Part shown: piece by piece, positions 35,880-47,748 of the stretch
Position numbering within the stretch: the first letter of the stretch is position 1
How the letters are laid out: each line of letters begins with the position of its first letter
Assembly (NCBI GenBank): GCA_029582165.1
Contig: CM055881.1
Location: forward strand, 20,899,594-20,963,593
Direction of reading: 5' to 3'
Length of the DNA stretch: 64,000 nucleotides
Source of the DNA: Portulaca oleracea
Taxonomy: Eukaryota > Streptophyta > Magnoliopsida > Caryophyllales > Portulacaceae
Notes under the pieces: generated by a model
Seen by the model: only the letters and a program-made list of their open reading frames with translations
What the model was told of the DNA's origin: nothing
The model's database searches: none
Program-made: the position numbers and the translations under genes

Positions 35880-37200
35880 AGTTCGGTGTTGTTTCTCGTC
35901 ATCCACTGACAGCTCTTCCATTAAGACACTCTTCCCCTTATCCTTGCGCGGCAGCACGAGCTTTGGACTATATGAATAGCCCTCTTCTGCCTGGTCTTAT
36001 AAAACGATTCATCTTATTGATCTTCAATCATCACCTCGTTCCCCTTGTCTTCTCTGGGCTCAACATGATGTTCGGTTGTATCGACACTTGGATCGTTGTC
36101 TTGGGGGGGGGGTTCGCCTCATGCATCCTCTCAAGTCTTTCATGCGTCGAATCACTGACACGTCATCTCAAGTTCCTGCATGCATTGAATCACTCCAGGA
36201 CATCCGCCACAATTTGGCTACATTCGTCGTTAGACCCCGAATGTGTCTTGCGCACACGGAACACGCTGTAAAATGTCATACATACCAACACATTGCATGT
36301 GACGTGACCACAACATGAAAGTGGTTTGGCCACATCACACCATATGAGCCCATATGGTGAACCATGCATCAAAGAAACCCCATGCACCCAACAACAGACA
36401 CGTCAAACACTGGCTCGTAATCAAATCATATCTACATACCTGGACACACCGTCCCGTTCAACATACAATACATTAATAACCACACACAACACACCTACGA
36501 TACTCAACGAACGTTTGTCATCTAATCCAAGATCCTGTGCCACGATTCCCCAAATTGGTCCATACTAGTTTATGAATATTTGCTTAGTTTTACCATGGTG
36601 ATAATGCCCCATATTGGTCCACACAAATTTCATATTTGACCACACCATGTCTGATCACATGATCACACACTAAAGTGGCGTGGCCACGAAACGTCAACTG
36701 TGGCCAAGTGTTCAACCATGCATCCATTATATCCCAAGCATCCAGAAAAACACACGTAGACACTGGCTAGTAATCTAACCATAGTCACACCATCCCGCAC
36801 CACATACAAACAATTACTGAGTAAACACACCACACCATCCGACACTTAAACAAACTCTTGTCATCGTATTCAAGAACTGGGGCCACGATTTCACAAATCA
36901 CCACCCCCTCACCTGTCCTTCCGACCCAAGCCCCGGAAAGAACCCAACATAGACAAACTAAGTACACTAACTAAAATTATTGTACAAAATGACTTACCCG
37001 ACATGTGCTACTGTCTCGTCGACGACCACTCCTTGCTCCGCTGCCATCCCAACCTCCTGCCATGAGTTGTTAAATGGTGAATTTAGAAATTTGATGTCCA
37101 TTCCATTAACATGTTAGTTCCGGCGGTACTCCGACATTGTCGACTGGCTCTGAATTTCGGAGTTTAATGGGGCTCTTTTCGGCGACTCAATCTGCAGCAG
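35880..37200 (-). pseudogene. Coding-like minus-strand segments, unclassified
   Basis: Several short minus-strand stretches look like decayed exons. One, near 37046-36998, reads MAAEQGVVVDETVAHVG and ends at a good GTAAGT donor. Near 36910-36850: EIVAPVLEYDDKSLFKC. Near 36280-36200: VFRVRKTHSGSNDECSQIVA follows a TTTTACAG acceptor. Near 35970-35885: SPKLVLPRKDKGKSVLMEEL and SVDDEKQHRT. They do not join into a recognisable protein. A FAR1/MULE-type origin is a guess only. An open frame on the opposite strand (35963-36271) is judged a shadow. Confidence 0.25.
36298..36903 (-). repeat. Diverged tandem duplication, period about 350 bp
   Basis: 36298-36562 and 36655-36903 share, in order, GGCCAC-CAC, AACCATGCATC, the ACACTGGCT(C/A)GTAATC word, CAAAC-TTGTCATC and GCCACGATT(C/T)C-CAAAT. 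The second unit aligns with the first after many substitutions, so it is old. Confidence 0.6.
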
Positions 37201-38215
37201 AAAAGTCGAACAAAATACTGTCTGTGCGCGACCTCTGTCTGAACCCTAAACCCTTCCCCTTGTGTGTGAAGATTGTGTTTTCTCTCTCCAAATCTTGGAT
37301 CAATTTCCCAATAGGCAATGAACACCAGAAAGGAAATAACATAAACTGCAAAATCAACCCCCTTGAAACACGCTACGTGATAATTGCACTGCCCCATTTT
37401 ATTATTATTTTTTTGGCACGTGTTGCTGTTTTGGTGTGGAGTATAGTGGTTTTGTTCTCATCCATTGGATCTAGAATGGATGGCTAGGATTATTCCTTCC
37501 TACCTTCCTACCTTAATTCTCTTCCTACTGAATCTGTTTATTTTGACAAAACAACTAGTGGTTTCTGCTAGGAAAAAAGGGGGAAAAAAAAGAAATTAAA
37601 TTGATAGAGATTTTGTCCGAGAGTTTTGCATGCTTAATAAGAGTTATTGTTTTTTGTCAAAAATAGCGTATGATTTGGATGAGAAAAAAAAAAACCAGAA
37701 AAACATAGGTTTAGGGTTTGGGGCAGATTAATAGTTATTATTTTATCCTAGCAACTGCTTTCTACTGTGATAAGAAGATGGTGATCGATCGAGCCCTACA
37801 ACATGATCTTCATCAGTGCATAAATCAAAGGTACACAATTGATTTTCTAGTATTTTGAATTCAACTGTTGCTATTAAACTCAATCGAAAACTCATTTGTG
37901 ACCCCTATACTCAATCGAAAATTCAACAATGGAGAATCAAACATTTTTTTTTTGCGTAAAAATGACTTTTTTTTGGGGGGGGGGGTGTTGAAATATGGTA
38001 GTGGATTGAATAACACATACATTAACACATATGACCTTATCGTATGTGCAAATGATCACATTAAGTGGGTATGAAATTTGAAAATACATATAACCACACT
38101 CACTTACATCCATTACCACACATATGTAACATATGAGTACACATTTTCATAGTGTGGGGGGAGGGGGTGTTGGGTATATATATATAAGACATATGGCCAT
38201 AGTGTATGTGCAGAC
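37201..38215. other. Centre of the TGACCACA domain
   Basis: No supported gene; the open frame at 37137-37487 has no domain. G-run near 37975 and poly-A runs. From about 38090 plus-oriented GACCACA words resume. Confidence 0.4.
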
Positions 38216-38690
38216 GACCACATTAAGTGTATATGTATGACATATGACCACACTCACCTATATCAATGACCACACACATGTGTTTGCCACTGTAAGAGAC
38301 ATATATGTCGTCTCAATGTGTATGTACGTAACCGCACTCACTCATATCTATGACAACAAGAAGTAAAAATAGTCCCTTGTCATTTTTCAAGTCAACACGC
38401 CATTGTATCAATGGCCACACTTCAATATATTCATGACCACACATAGTCTGACCACATTAAGTGTGTATGTATGGCATATGACCACACTCACCTATATCAA
38501 TGACCACACACATGTGTTTGTCACCGTAAGAGACATATATGTCATCTCAACGTGTATGTGTAACCACACTCCCTTATATCTATGACAATAAGAAGTAAAA
38601 ATGGTACCTTATCATTTTTCGAGTCAACATGCCATTGTATCAATAGCCACACTTCAATATATTCCTGATCACACATAGTCTGATAATACT
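38216..38690 (+). repeat. Two tandem 234-bp TGACCACA units
   Basis: GACCACATTAAGTGT starts at 38216 and again at 38450. Both units carry CATATGACCACACTCACCTA, GTAAGAGACATATATGTC, AAGAAGTAAAAAT and GCCATTGTATCAAT in the same order. Confidence 0.88.
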
Positions 38691-38886
38691 ATTACATTTC
38701 CAAATTAATCATAACTAATCTATGCAACCACATTCTCTTATTTCCATGACCTTTTCATTGTATATGTTGCAGTCTGATACATGAGCAAGCTGAAATCTGA
38801 TACATGGGCAAAATTGTATATGTGTATGGACTAGGCCGGTAACGAAACAGATAGGCTTAGCATGCTTTCTAACTAGTAGACATGTT

Positions 38887-39108
38887 TTGGCCCAGATAAG
38901 GGTGGGAAGTGATGGTGTTCGCGCCAGCAACGTAGTGGATGACTACGATACTTGTTTCAAGATGTTTATCCCCGGTAAGATTACCATAAAGCCTCTGTCT
39001 GTGTCGAAGAATAAAAGGATCCAAATTGCTGTTCAGAAAGCCACTGCTAGGAGATGCAATTTTTATGACTCGATAGCTTCTCACGAAAGCAGAAATTTCC
39101 CAGATTAA
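38887..39108 (+). pseudogene. Short conserved-looking frame with a decayed zinc-knuckle-like end
   Basis: MAQIRVGSDGVRASNVVDDY...FKMFIPGKITIKPL...KATARRCNFYDSIASHESRNFPD then stop. The ending resembles C-x2-C-x4-HxSRNCP knuckles of some FAR1-related and transposase proteins, but the second and last Cys are replaced (Tyr, Phe). Upstream text from about 38760 does not extend it clearly. Could be a relic exon of the element that makes up this domain. Confidence 0.35.
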
Positions 39109-39399
39109 TATTGGTAGACCCTGGGTGCTTAATTATGCGATACATAATTACATTGCTCTGGTGAAATTGTTTGATGTTTATGATAGTCAAGTGTTTTTTG
39201 TGTACTGTTACACTTTTGTATTCATAATAAGTGAAACATATATATATATGATTTTTTTAATTTAATTTTATTTTCTTACACATTTATGGATTGATACACA
39301 CCACCACACTCCATTATTTTCTGCCTGTTAATAACATTTATTGGGCAGCGCATGATGTAGTGGGGTGTGGTGTTATCCATGGCCACAATTCTATCTATA

Positions 39400-40803
39400 C
39401 ATGACCACATTCTCTTGAAAATAAACATATGTTGTCAAGTTGTAACGATCACCACATTTCCTTATATCTAGGACTACACTCCATAATACATATGATATAT
39501 GTATTTAGTCGACAACAGTTGCCTGCATTTAAACAAACTATGTTCATGACCACACTCTATAATATTCATATGATATATGTATTTAGTGTACATGCATAAG
39601 TTTGCTAAGATATTCATCTTTGTGTACAAACAACGATTTGCATTAAATCAAAATATATTCATGTTATAACCATTACCACACTTCCTTAAATTAGAAATAT
39701 ACCTCAACTACCCTCCATTAAATCAAAAAATACGTGAACACATTCCATTATATAAATAATCACACGACATGAATCAAATTACATACATATTATCATATTA
39801 TAACCATAACTACAAGCCATTATGTCCGTCTACACTCAGTCACACATATATGAGTTGTGCATCTGTGTACAACAATTGATTGCATTAAAACAAAAAATAT
39901 ACATGATATAATGATGACCACACTCCCTTGAATTAAAAAGGATACATGACCACAATGCAATATAATTAGGACCACGCTATCTTCTGCCCATGACCACACT
40001 CCCTTTTGTCCATTTTATCATAATATAATCATGATAACACTTTCTTCTATCCATAACCACACTTATAATATAATCATGGACAAACACACTTGTTCATGAG
40101 CAAACACATATACATGATATATCAATGTTACCCTAATATAATTATGACCACACTCCTTCCTATCCATGACCACACTCATCCACACACATATGATATGTGT
40201 TTTTTTGTGTATAAACAGTTAACTCACTTAGATAAAATACAAACATGTTGCCAAATCATAACCATGCCATACTCCATAAAAAAAATCCAAGTATATACCG
40301 ACATATATAATGAGAAACAAGTCAATTTTCGACATAAACGCAAAATGCATATTGTTTATTACCAAAAAATTACTCAGAGGTACTCCAATATTTGGGGAAA
40401 TAATTTTTCGGTACCCCAACTTTTCAAAACTAATTTTGAGGTACCCTTACTTTTTGGGTTAGTAATTATTTGGTGCTTTTCCAGCCATTAATTTTATTAA
40501 GTGACCGAAATACCCTTATTCTTCTTCTTCAATGGTATATTGGTATTTCTTCAAGAAGGGAAGAACAAGGGCATTTTGGTCACTTAATAAACTTAATGGC
40601 CGGAAAAGCACCAAATAATTACTAACCCAAAAAGTAAGGGTACCTCAAAATTAGTTTTGAAAAGTTGGGGTACCAGAAAAATATTTCACCAAAAGTTAGG
40701 GTACCTCAGAGTAATTTTTTGGTTTATTACACACCCAATCATATTGTTCACTACACAACTAAAAATTAAACTCCATTTCCTGAATATCTAGAATGATACC
40801 ATA
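39400..40803. repeat. Right arm of the large inverted repeat
   Basis: Dominated by (C)ATGACCACACT(CCCTT) words in plus orientation, the reverse complement of the AGGGAGTGTGGTCATG words in 34.9-35.5 kb. 40732-40804 aligns inversely with 34788-34858. The 361-bp MITE copy B interrupts this arm exactly where the left arm is continuous. Confidence 0.65.
40362..40722. mobile_element. 361-bp MITE, copy B, 7-bp duplication
   Basis: Ends CCAAAAAATTACTCAGAGGT and CAGAGTAATTTTTTGG. TTTATTA flanks both sides (40355-40361, 40723-40729). Arms over 120 bp contain the same GGTACC words as copy A. The centre holds CTTCTTC/GAAGAAG-type text that differs from copy A. Insertion is confirmed because the inverted counterpart near 34855 lacks it. 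Confidence 0.92.
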
Positions 40804-40870
40804 CACTACTAAAAACTTGTCATATTGCGGCGAAAATTGCGATGAGAAATTACAAAGCGGCGACAGAATT
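40804..40870 (+). mobile_element. CACTA-like terminus
   Basis: CACTACTAAAAACTTGTCA followed by TTGCGGCGAAAATTGCG resembles terminal and subterminal sequence of CACTA (En/Spm) elements. The opposite TAGTG end was not found, so this may be a solitary or coincidental end. Confidence 0.35.
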
Positions 40871-42602
40871 TCTGGTAGCCGGGATTTAAAAAAAAAAAAA
40901 AGATTAGGGAGGGTTGCTCCAGCAGCCACATCGAGGCAGTTGAGTCGTACAACATCTAGATTCATTATTTGTCTCTTATAGCATATAGTGAAGCCTTTTT
41001 CCAAATTACAACCCTCAATGAGTTCTCCTTATGCATTGCGATATCATAACAATAACGCATCGTTGAGCGATCACAGTACCTCAGCAACCATCTGGTTGCA
41101 CATGTCAATGGTGGCAACAACTTGACTACAACAAAAATTAGAAACATGTGTGAGACTATAATAGATGTTCGCACCTACAAACATAATGTGGCGACACTTT
41201 GATATCCCCCCCCCCAAAGGCTGAAGATGGATTGCATCACAACACTGACAAATTGCTCGCATGTCGATGCTTGTTGACTAAAAACAATGAACAAAATATG
41301 ATGAGACTTATATGCATATATCTGTGTTTGTAAAATATATGACTACTCTTTCTTTATTATACTCTTTCTTTATTATAACCATGACCACACTATTTTATAA
41401 TAGTGACCACACATGATATCATTTGTTCTACCCCCACAAAGCATATTCTTCACCACACTGTGGATCAACATAACAACTACACACTAATAGTCACATGACA
41501 ACACACTCTCCTAAACATGACCACACGTACATTAATTGCAACATGCAACTCCCCTGTCCATTTTTAAACATAGACTAATTCAATACTGACGCAAAAAATT
41601 AAAACCAAATAACCACACACAACATGAATTTGTGCACACTGTGTACACCATCATCCAACTCAACCAACCTCTCTTGCAAATCAACATTTTGTATATTACA
41701 ATTTTGTTGCAAACCAGATTTTTTTTTGATGTACTTGCTGCAAACCAGATTGGATGTGAATATACTTACAGATTCACCAAAGTCGTTGTCTCTTTATTGC
41801 CTTCACTTGTTCCTCCCGTGTTTCTACTTGCCATTTTGATCGATTAGAAATCTCCAGAATGGAACCTCCCGTGTTTCTACATGCCATTTTGATCGATTAG
41901 AAATCTCCAAAATGGAACCTAAACAGACAATGGTATGATTAATGTGCTATAATTTCTCCCAAAATGAAATGTTGAAATTCGACAAATTATTCGAACTTAC
42001 CTTACAATTTAGTCTGGGAGTGAGCCCACCTTCTATAAATCCTTCCGTGTCTGTGCTTGTATTTGATTCTACCTACAAATCTTCCTGTCTCTCTGATTGC
42101 AATTGAATTTGGAATTGAGTCCACCTTCTGCAAATCCTCCTATGTCTGTGCTTGCAATTTAATCCACCTTCTGCAATGGAAAAGGTAAGTCAGCCGCTTC
42201 TTTTTGATTTTCAAGAACTTGATGCAATTGAGTCTGAAAGAATTGGAGAATGAAACCCTAAAACTTGTGCTTGGTGTTCTACTGCCATTGTTTCTCTCTC
42301 TAACCATGATTAACTTTCTTTTTTTGTTGGGTTGCTGCAATCTTTCAATCAAGGTAAAAAAAAAAATCCTTCTCAAACCCCTTAAATCACGGGAGTAATA
42401 CAAGGGAGTTGCCAAAAATTTAGATGTTAGTCACATGTGTGACGGTTTTTGAAGACCAATAGTGGTTTTAATCTCCACTGTGAGATTCCAGATCAAGGAT
42501 TTGGATTAATGCTTCATACCTTCCTACCTAAAGTTTATTCCTATTGGATCCGTTCCCTATATATATATATATACATACATACATACATACATACATACAT
42601 AG

Positions 42603-42635
<33 letters not shown>

Positions 42636-42639
42636 TATA

Positions 42640-42681
<42 letters not shown>

Positions 42682-43260
42682 ATAAAATATGTTATATGAT
42701 ATATGATAATCAACAACTTGCTTGCCTTGTAGCTTTGTTCACACAAAAATTTATTGCTTTGCTTTTGAATATAATATTTAATTAGCAGTTTGCCTTGTAT
42801 CTTTTATGCAGATACAAATTTACTATATTGCCCTCAAATACAAGGGTAATATAGGCAAACTTACAAAAATTTTCTCCTCAATAGGTATATTGAACTTTTC
42901 AAATTAGTTAGGATGACAATCAAATTGGGATAGAGGTAGTATGTATGCCCAATATTCATTAACTTTGACTACAAATTATCCAATATACATAATAATTCAA
43001 AAATATAACATTAATCTTATTTGTCGCCATATTTCAGATGAAATTAAATTTAAAAACATTAAATACTTTTTTTCTTTATATATGTAATATATTATACCGA
43101 CAATCAATATTGAATATGCCACAAAAATCCAGTCATAAAATTATAATTTTTTTTTCATTTTAACAAAAGTAAGATAGATGATTTTAATAATTACCCTATC
43201 CACAAACACAATTTGTGTGCAAATCAAAACCAGTTATTACAGGACGGGTATGATAACTAG
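40871..43260. other. Noncoding repeat-rich DNA
   Basis: GACCACAC words persist to about 41530. A perfect-looking 53-bp tandem duplication lies at 41812-41864/41865-41917 (CCTCCCGTGTTTCTAC starts both). About 42855-42940 ends in GGGATAGAGGTAGTA, like a Stowaway 3' end. No coding gene recognised; frames at 41624-41847 and 42140-42415 lack domains. Confidence 0.4.
42556..42682. repeat. Compound TA/CATA/TATG microsatellite, palindromic
   Basis: (TA)n, then (CATA)n, AGATATATG, (TATG)n and a long (TA)n. The CATA and TATG runs are complementary, so the tract can fold on itself. Confidence 0.9.
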
Positions 43261-43360
43261 TTATTAAAGATATTTATTTTCACATTCAGACACACTTTAC
43301 GTGCAAATCAGAACATATTACAATGAAAGTAAAAATAGATACGTTATTACATGAAAAATA
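43261..43360 (+). repeat. Dispersed repeat, copy 2 (partner at 21151-21250)
   Basis: Same order of words as 21151-21250 (TTATTAAAGATATTTATTTT, CACACTTT, GCAAATCA, ACAATGAAAGTA, ATTACATGAAAAATAC). It lies just upstream of the likely transcription start of the TRAF gene. Confidence 0.65.
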
Positions 43361-43534
43361 CACAGAATTTTTACTTCGTCCTTTGGTTAGGCTATGCTTA
43401 GCTTCACCTTCGGACATTCAATATCTATTTCTCTCTCTAGTTTCCCTCTCTATCAACCCCATTCCATTTCCCTAATTGTATTTGTCTGTCCAATTAGCTT
43501 TTCCCCCCCTTTCTATATTCTGTAACGTCTTCAG

Positions 43535-44040
43535 GTAATCGATCTGCTACACACACTCTCTTTCTCCAGCTCCTGCTTTATGTATGATTCTAATTCGTTT
43601 TTAAGATTCTATCTCATCAAACCTTTTGAAAAAAGGAAAAATTGTGATTAGGGTTTTGGGTCATTTCAACTCGGAGCGTTTTCTGGCGTGTTCTGTTATC
43701 GGGTTTGCTCGTTTTAGGTAATATAGTCGATCGAGTATATGTCATTTTCGGTTAGGGTTTTTGGTGGAAACTTTGCTCTTGAATTTATAAATTTTGGGGA
43801 TGGGGAATCGGTTATTGTTGTGTTTTGGGATATTGGCTTGTTTTCAATTTGTGGGTCTTGATTTGGGTTAGGCTTGAGGTAGGATTTTGGTTTGAATTGG
43901 ATTATGTCTTTGTGATTTTGTCTTTTGGTAAGTCTTCCATTTTTATGGAGGTCTGCTGATGCAGGGTTGAACTATGACTGAATTTGGTTGTGCTCAGTTT
44001 CAGTGTATGAGACTGTATTTGCTACTTTGTTGCTTTATAG
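43535..44040 (+). other. Candidate 5' UTR intron of the TRAF gene
   Basis: CGTCTTCAG|GTAATC at 43534/43535 is a good donor, preceded by CT-rich leader-like DNA (43420-43530). TTGCTTTATAG at 44030-44040 is a plausible acceptor 109 bp before the start codon. Inferred from splice signals only. Confidence 0.45.
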
Positions 44041-44149
44041 GAGATGCTTGTCTTATTCAGCTTTTGTCCACTGATGTTTCACGGGCAATGTTTCTAATGA
44101 GTAGGAAGAGTTGAAGAAAGGGCGTAAAAAAAAGGATTTTGTGTTGGGA

Positions 44150-47100
44150 ATGGCTGGGACAGTGGGTGAGGAGCCTGCTGGTGGAAGGTCATTGGAAGGA
44201 TTGTCGAGTGGGCAACGTTGTCCGTCAAGCGATGTGCTGGCAGAATATCGGTCTTCTGACAATGTGGAGAATGGCACCCCTTCAACTTCTCCTCCATATT
44301 GGGATTCTGACGACAGCGATGATAATGGAGGTAATGATGAATATGCTGGCATTAAGCTCCATGGTCTTGCTGACTGCTGTAATAAATTTCATGCACTAAT
44401 ATTTCATAACAATTGACTGTCCATACTGAATAAAAGTTGAGGTATTTCCTTTTTTTGTTGCCTGTAAGTTTGATTTGCGTTCTCGTGAGTTGAAGCTTTT
44501 CTGATACTGTTCCATTCTTGGTTTACCTTCTCCATTCTGCTCTATGCCAACCTTCCACTGCTCGTTTGTCTCGACGCCCGAGTGTTCAATGTATAGAGTC
44601 AATGATATGTATGTTTAGACTTCCACCGTATTTAGTTTATCAATTGCATCATTTTCTCTTCTTATTATGCTCCTGGCGTGAAAATCATCACACATTGGTG
44701 ACTCGATATGTATGGATAGAATTCCACCATCATTAGATAATCGATTGCATTATTTTCTCTTCTTATTATGCTCTTAGCAAGAAAATCGTTGCACTGGTGA
44801 CTCTGTGTGCGCACCATTTGGAATTTGGATGGTCTGATTAGGAAAATATGATGTGATCATCAGAGTTTCACCTTTAAATTATGGCTGGACTGAATTATCT
44901 ATTTGTACTTCAGAGTTGATTTTGTTGGCATGAGGATTGTGATGACTTATGATTATATGTTGGCACACATTTTTTATTTTCATTATGAATTTGATGCGAG
45001 GTTTAATTTAATGTCATAAGATTAGCATGGATCATGTAGAGCAATGTGGTGATTTAAATGCATGAAACCAGGGGGAAATGACAATAACTTACAGTTAAAG
45101 TACTGTTAGCATTTCATGTGATATTCCATCAGCAATCAATGCAAGAATAAATCCTTCGATAACTTGCATAAGAGGCCATTGACTAATGATATTTTGTGCG
45201 CAAATTCTAGCGTAAGACCATCTCACGTAAATTTATCATGAGACGGACTCTTTCTAGGGTGACATTTTTAATATTTTACCATGACTAATAAGTGATATTA
45301 GAATGACTTTTTAATACGAATATGACTAATAATTTATTATGGGGTGACTTTTACCTGAGTGAGTTCAAATAAATTATTAGTCACCCCTCTATGGCTTTAT
45401 TGATAAATATTCACCACAAAATTATATGTCTTACGATAAATTTATGGTAAGACGGTCATATATAAGAATTATTGTAGTTTGTGATATCGGCCACTAGAAA
45501 GGTCGCTTCCTTTGATGAGGTGTGGAGTCAAGGGGCTGCTGGACTTCGTAAACCTGGGAAGAAAAGAGTATCCTGAGCTTGTAGGGATTGTGGGATAGTC
45601 TGCTCTCTTTTGAGAATAGTATTGATAAGAATGGGAAGAATCTTTTTAATAAAAAAGGGATGGAAACAATTTATCAGAAAAAGATGAAACTATTGCAGTG
45701 CCAAACTTTTAGGAAAGCTTTCTTTTCTGTGTATGGAGAACTGGCACCATGTCATTCTGATCTCTACAGTTAGCATGTGATCGTGATCACCCTATACCAC
45801 CAGAATTTTCTGTAGGGGAATAAAAGAAGAAACCCCCTGGGGCGGGGGGGGGGGGGGGTGGGTGGGTTGCGTTACAATTTGTTCTTCCTTTATTAAGTGC
45901 TTTTTTGGTAATTTTGTCTGGGTTTGTTATTCACTTCCTTTTAGGGCCAAAGCCTTCAGAGCTGTATGGGAAATACACATGGAAGATTGAAAAATTTTCA
46001 CAGATCAACAAGAGAGAGCTTCGCAGTAATGCTTTTGAGGTTGGCGGCTACAAATGGTTAGTTTGTGCTCTCCGTGTGTTTTTTCCTGTTTACATGTTCA
46101 TTATTAATTTGTTTATGATTGCCTAGCATGTAAAATGGCTATCCATGCCATTTTTGAGTGGTTTCAGTTGCATGCTGCCTGCACTGATTTTGCCTCTTAA
46201 GATGCTACTTCAGGGATTTAGTGCTCAATGGTTACTGATTGCCTTTCTACTTGTGCTTCTGTCACAAATTTTGATTTGGTTTCTTGTGATACCCATAAAA
46301 TGAGTGGAAAAGAACCACCATGGCGTATCTCTCTATTTAACGTTGTTGAATCTAAGTAGTCCCATCCAATGTTTTTCTATTTAAATGAATGGGTTTTTGA
46401 GTATTGGATACACATCATATTCATATCATATGTAAATGGTTCACATATCAAGAAGCGTGCCGTGAAATTGTATTATGCAAGCAGTTGTGGCATTGGCTTC
46501 GGTGAAGGGTAACGTTGGAATATGTTTCCTTATGAACTATTTTGTAATGTCTTTGAAATGTAGGATTGCTAATTTCACAATTGTATGTGATCTCACTGCT
46601 GTTTTTGACAGGTATATTTTGATCTATCCCCAGGGCTGTGATGTGTGTAACCATCTGTCTTTGTTTCTCTGTGTAGCTAACCATGATAAACTTCTTCCAG
46701 GTTTGACCACTTTGGCTTTCTGTGCAATTCTTATTGCTTTCTCTCCCTTCTCATTCTTACATGCATAGATTTATTATTCTCATTTTTTCTGCTCTTTTTG
46801 CTACAATAGGATGGAGTCACTTTGCTCAATTCACTATAGCTGTGGTGAATAAAGATCCAAAAAAATCGAAGTATTCTGGTTAGTAGATGTTTGTAATGAA
46901 GTTAAAGGCCTGCTTTGTCTGTCAAAGGTTTCTATGGTTTTAAAATAAAATGTGTAAAATGGTTGCAGATACACTGCATCGGTTCTGGAAGAAGGAGCAT
47001 GATTGGGGTTGGAAAAAGTTTATGGAGCTAGCAAAAATCGCTGATGGTTTTCTAGATTCGGACACTCTGATCATAAAAGCTCAAGTGCAAGTGATAAGGT

Positions 47101-47706
47101 GACGAACAGTCTCTTTAATTTCCTGACTCTTACTTTGACTTTTTCCTTCTTTCATCCCTTTCCCTTTTTTTTTTGGGGTGGGGGGGGGGGGGTGGGGGGT
47201 GGGGGTGTGGAGGCACAATTCTTGTTGGCTGGAAAAATGGAATGATTTCTGTATGATTGCCAAGGCTTCTTTAGACAGCTTAGAAACTAGACTTGTATCC
47301 TGAATGAAATTATGGTAACTGACAATGTTGAACATCAGCTTGGGAGACATATTGAACTAGAAACGGATAACTGTAATTCAACATGAAGAATAATGTCCCC
47401 ATGAAAATGGGTGGGCAAATTTGGATCTCTGGAGAGTTTCTGGCAGTATGCTGTGCCTTGTAACAGAGTGTAACTGTGGGGTATATAGCTGAAGTTAGTT
47501 TGGTATTACTTCACTGTGAAACTCACTCTCTATTTCAAAGTGATCGTTGGTTGATGATTCAATGATGTCTTTTACTGGATGGCCAAAGTTGCAATTCAGT
47601 ATGCATGCAAATTTGCAATTTACTTAATTCAATTTTTGTAGTGCTCTAAATCCTTTTGCTGCTCATTTGATTTTCTCACTTGCTTTCTTTCTGTCTTTTG
47701 TTTTGT

Positions 47707-47748
<42 letters not shown>

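Noticed and set aside
37137..37487. 116-codon plus-strand frame as a gene
   Set aside because: No recognisable domain, leucine/serine composition of AT-rich DNA, and embedded in repeat DNA.
33056..38690. CRISPR-like array
   Set aside because: Repeats are long (167-350 bp), diverged and without unique spacers of constant size; the setting is a plant nuclear genome.
34755..40870. Complete CACTA transposon from the CACTACTAAAAA end
   Set aside because: The matching TAGTG terminus and a TSD could not be found, and the end points out of the inverted-repeat domain rather than into it.
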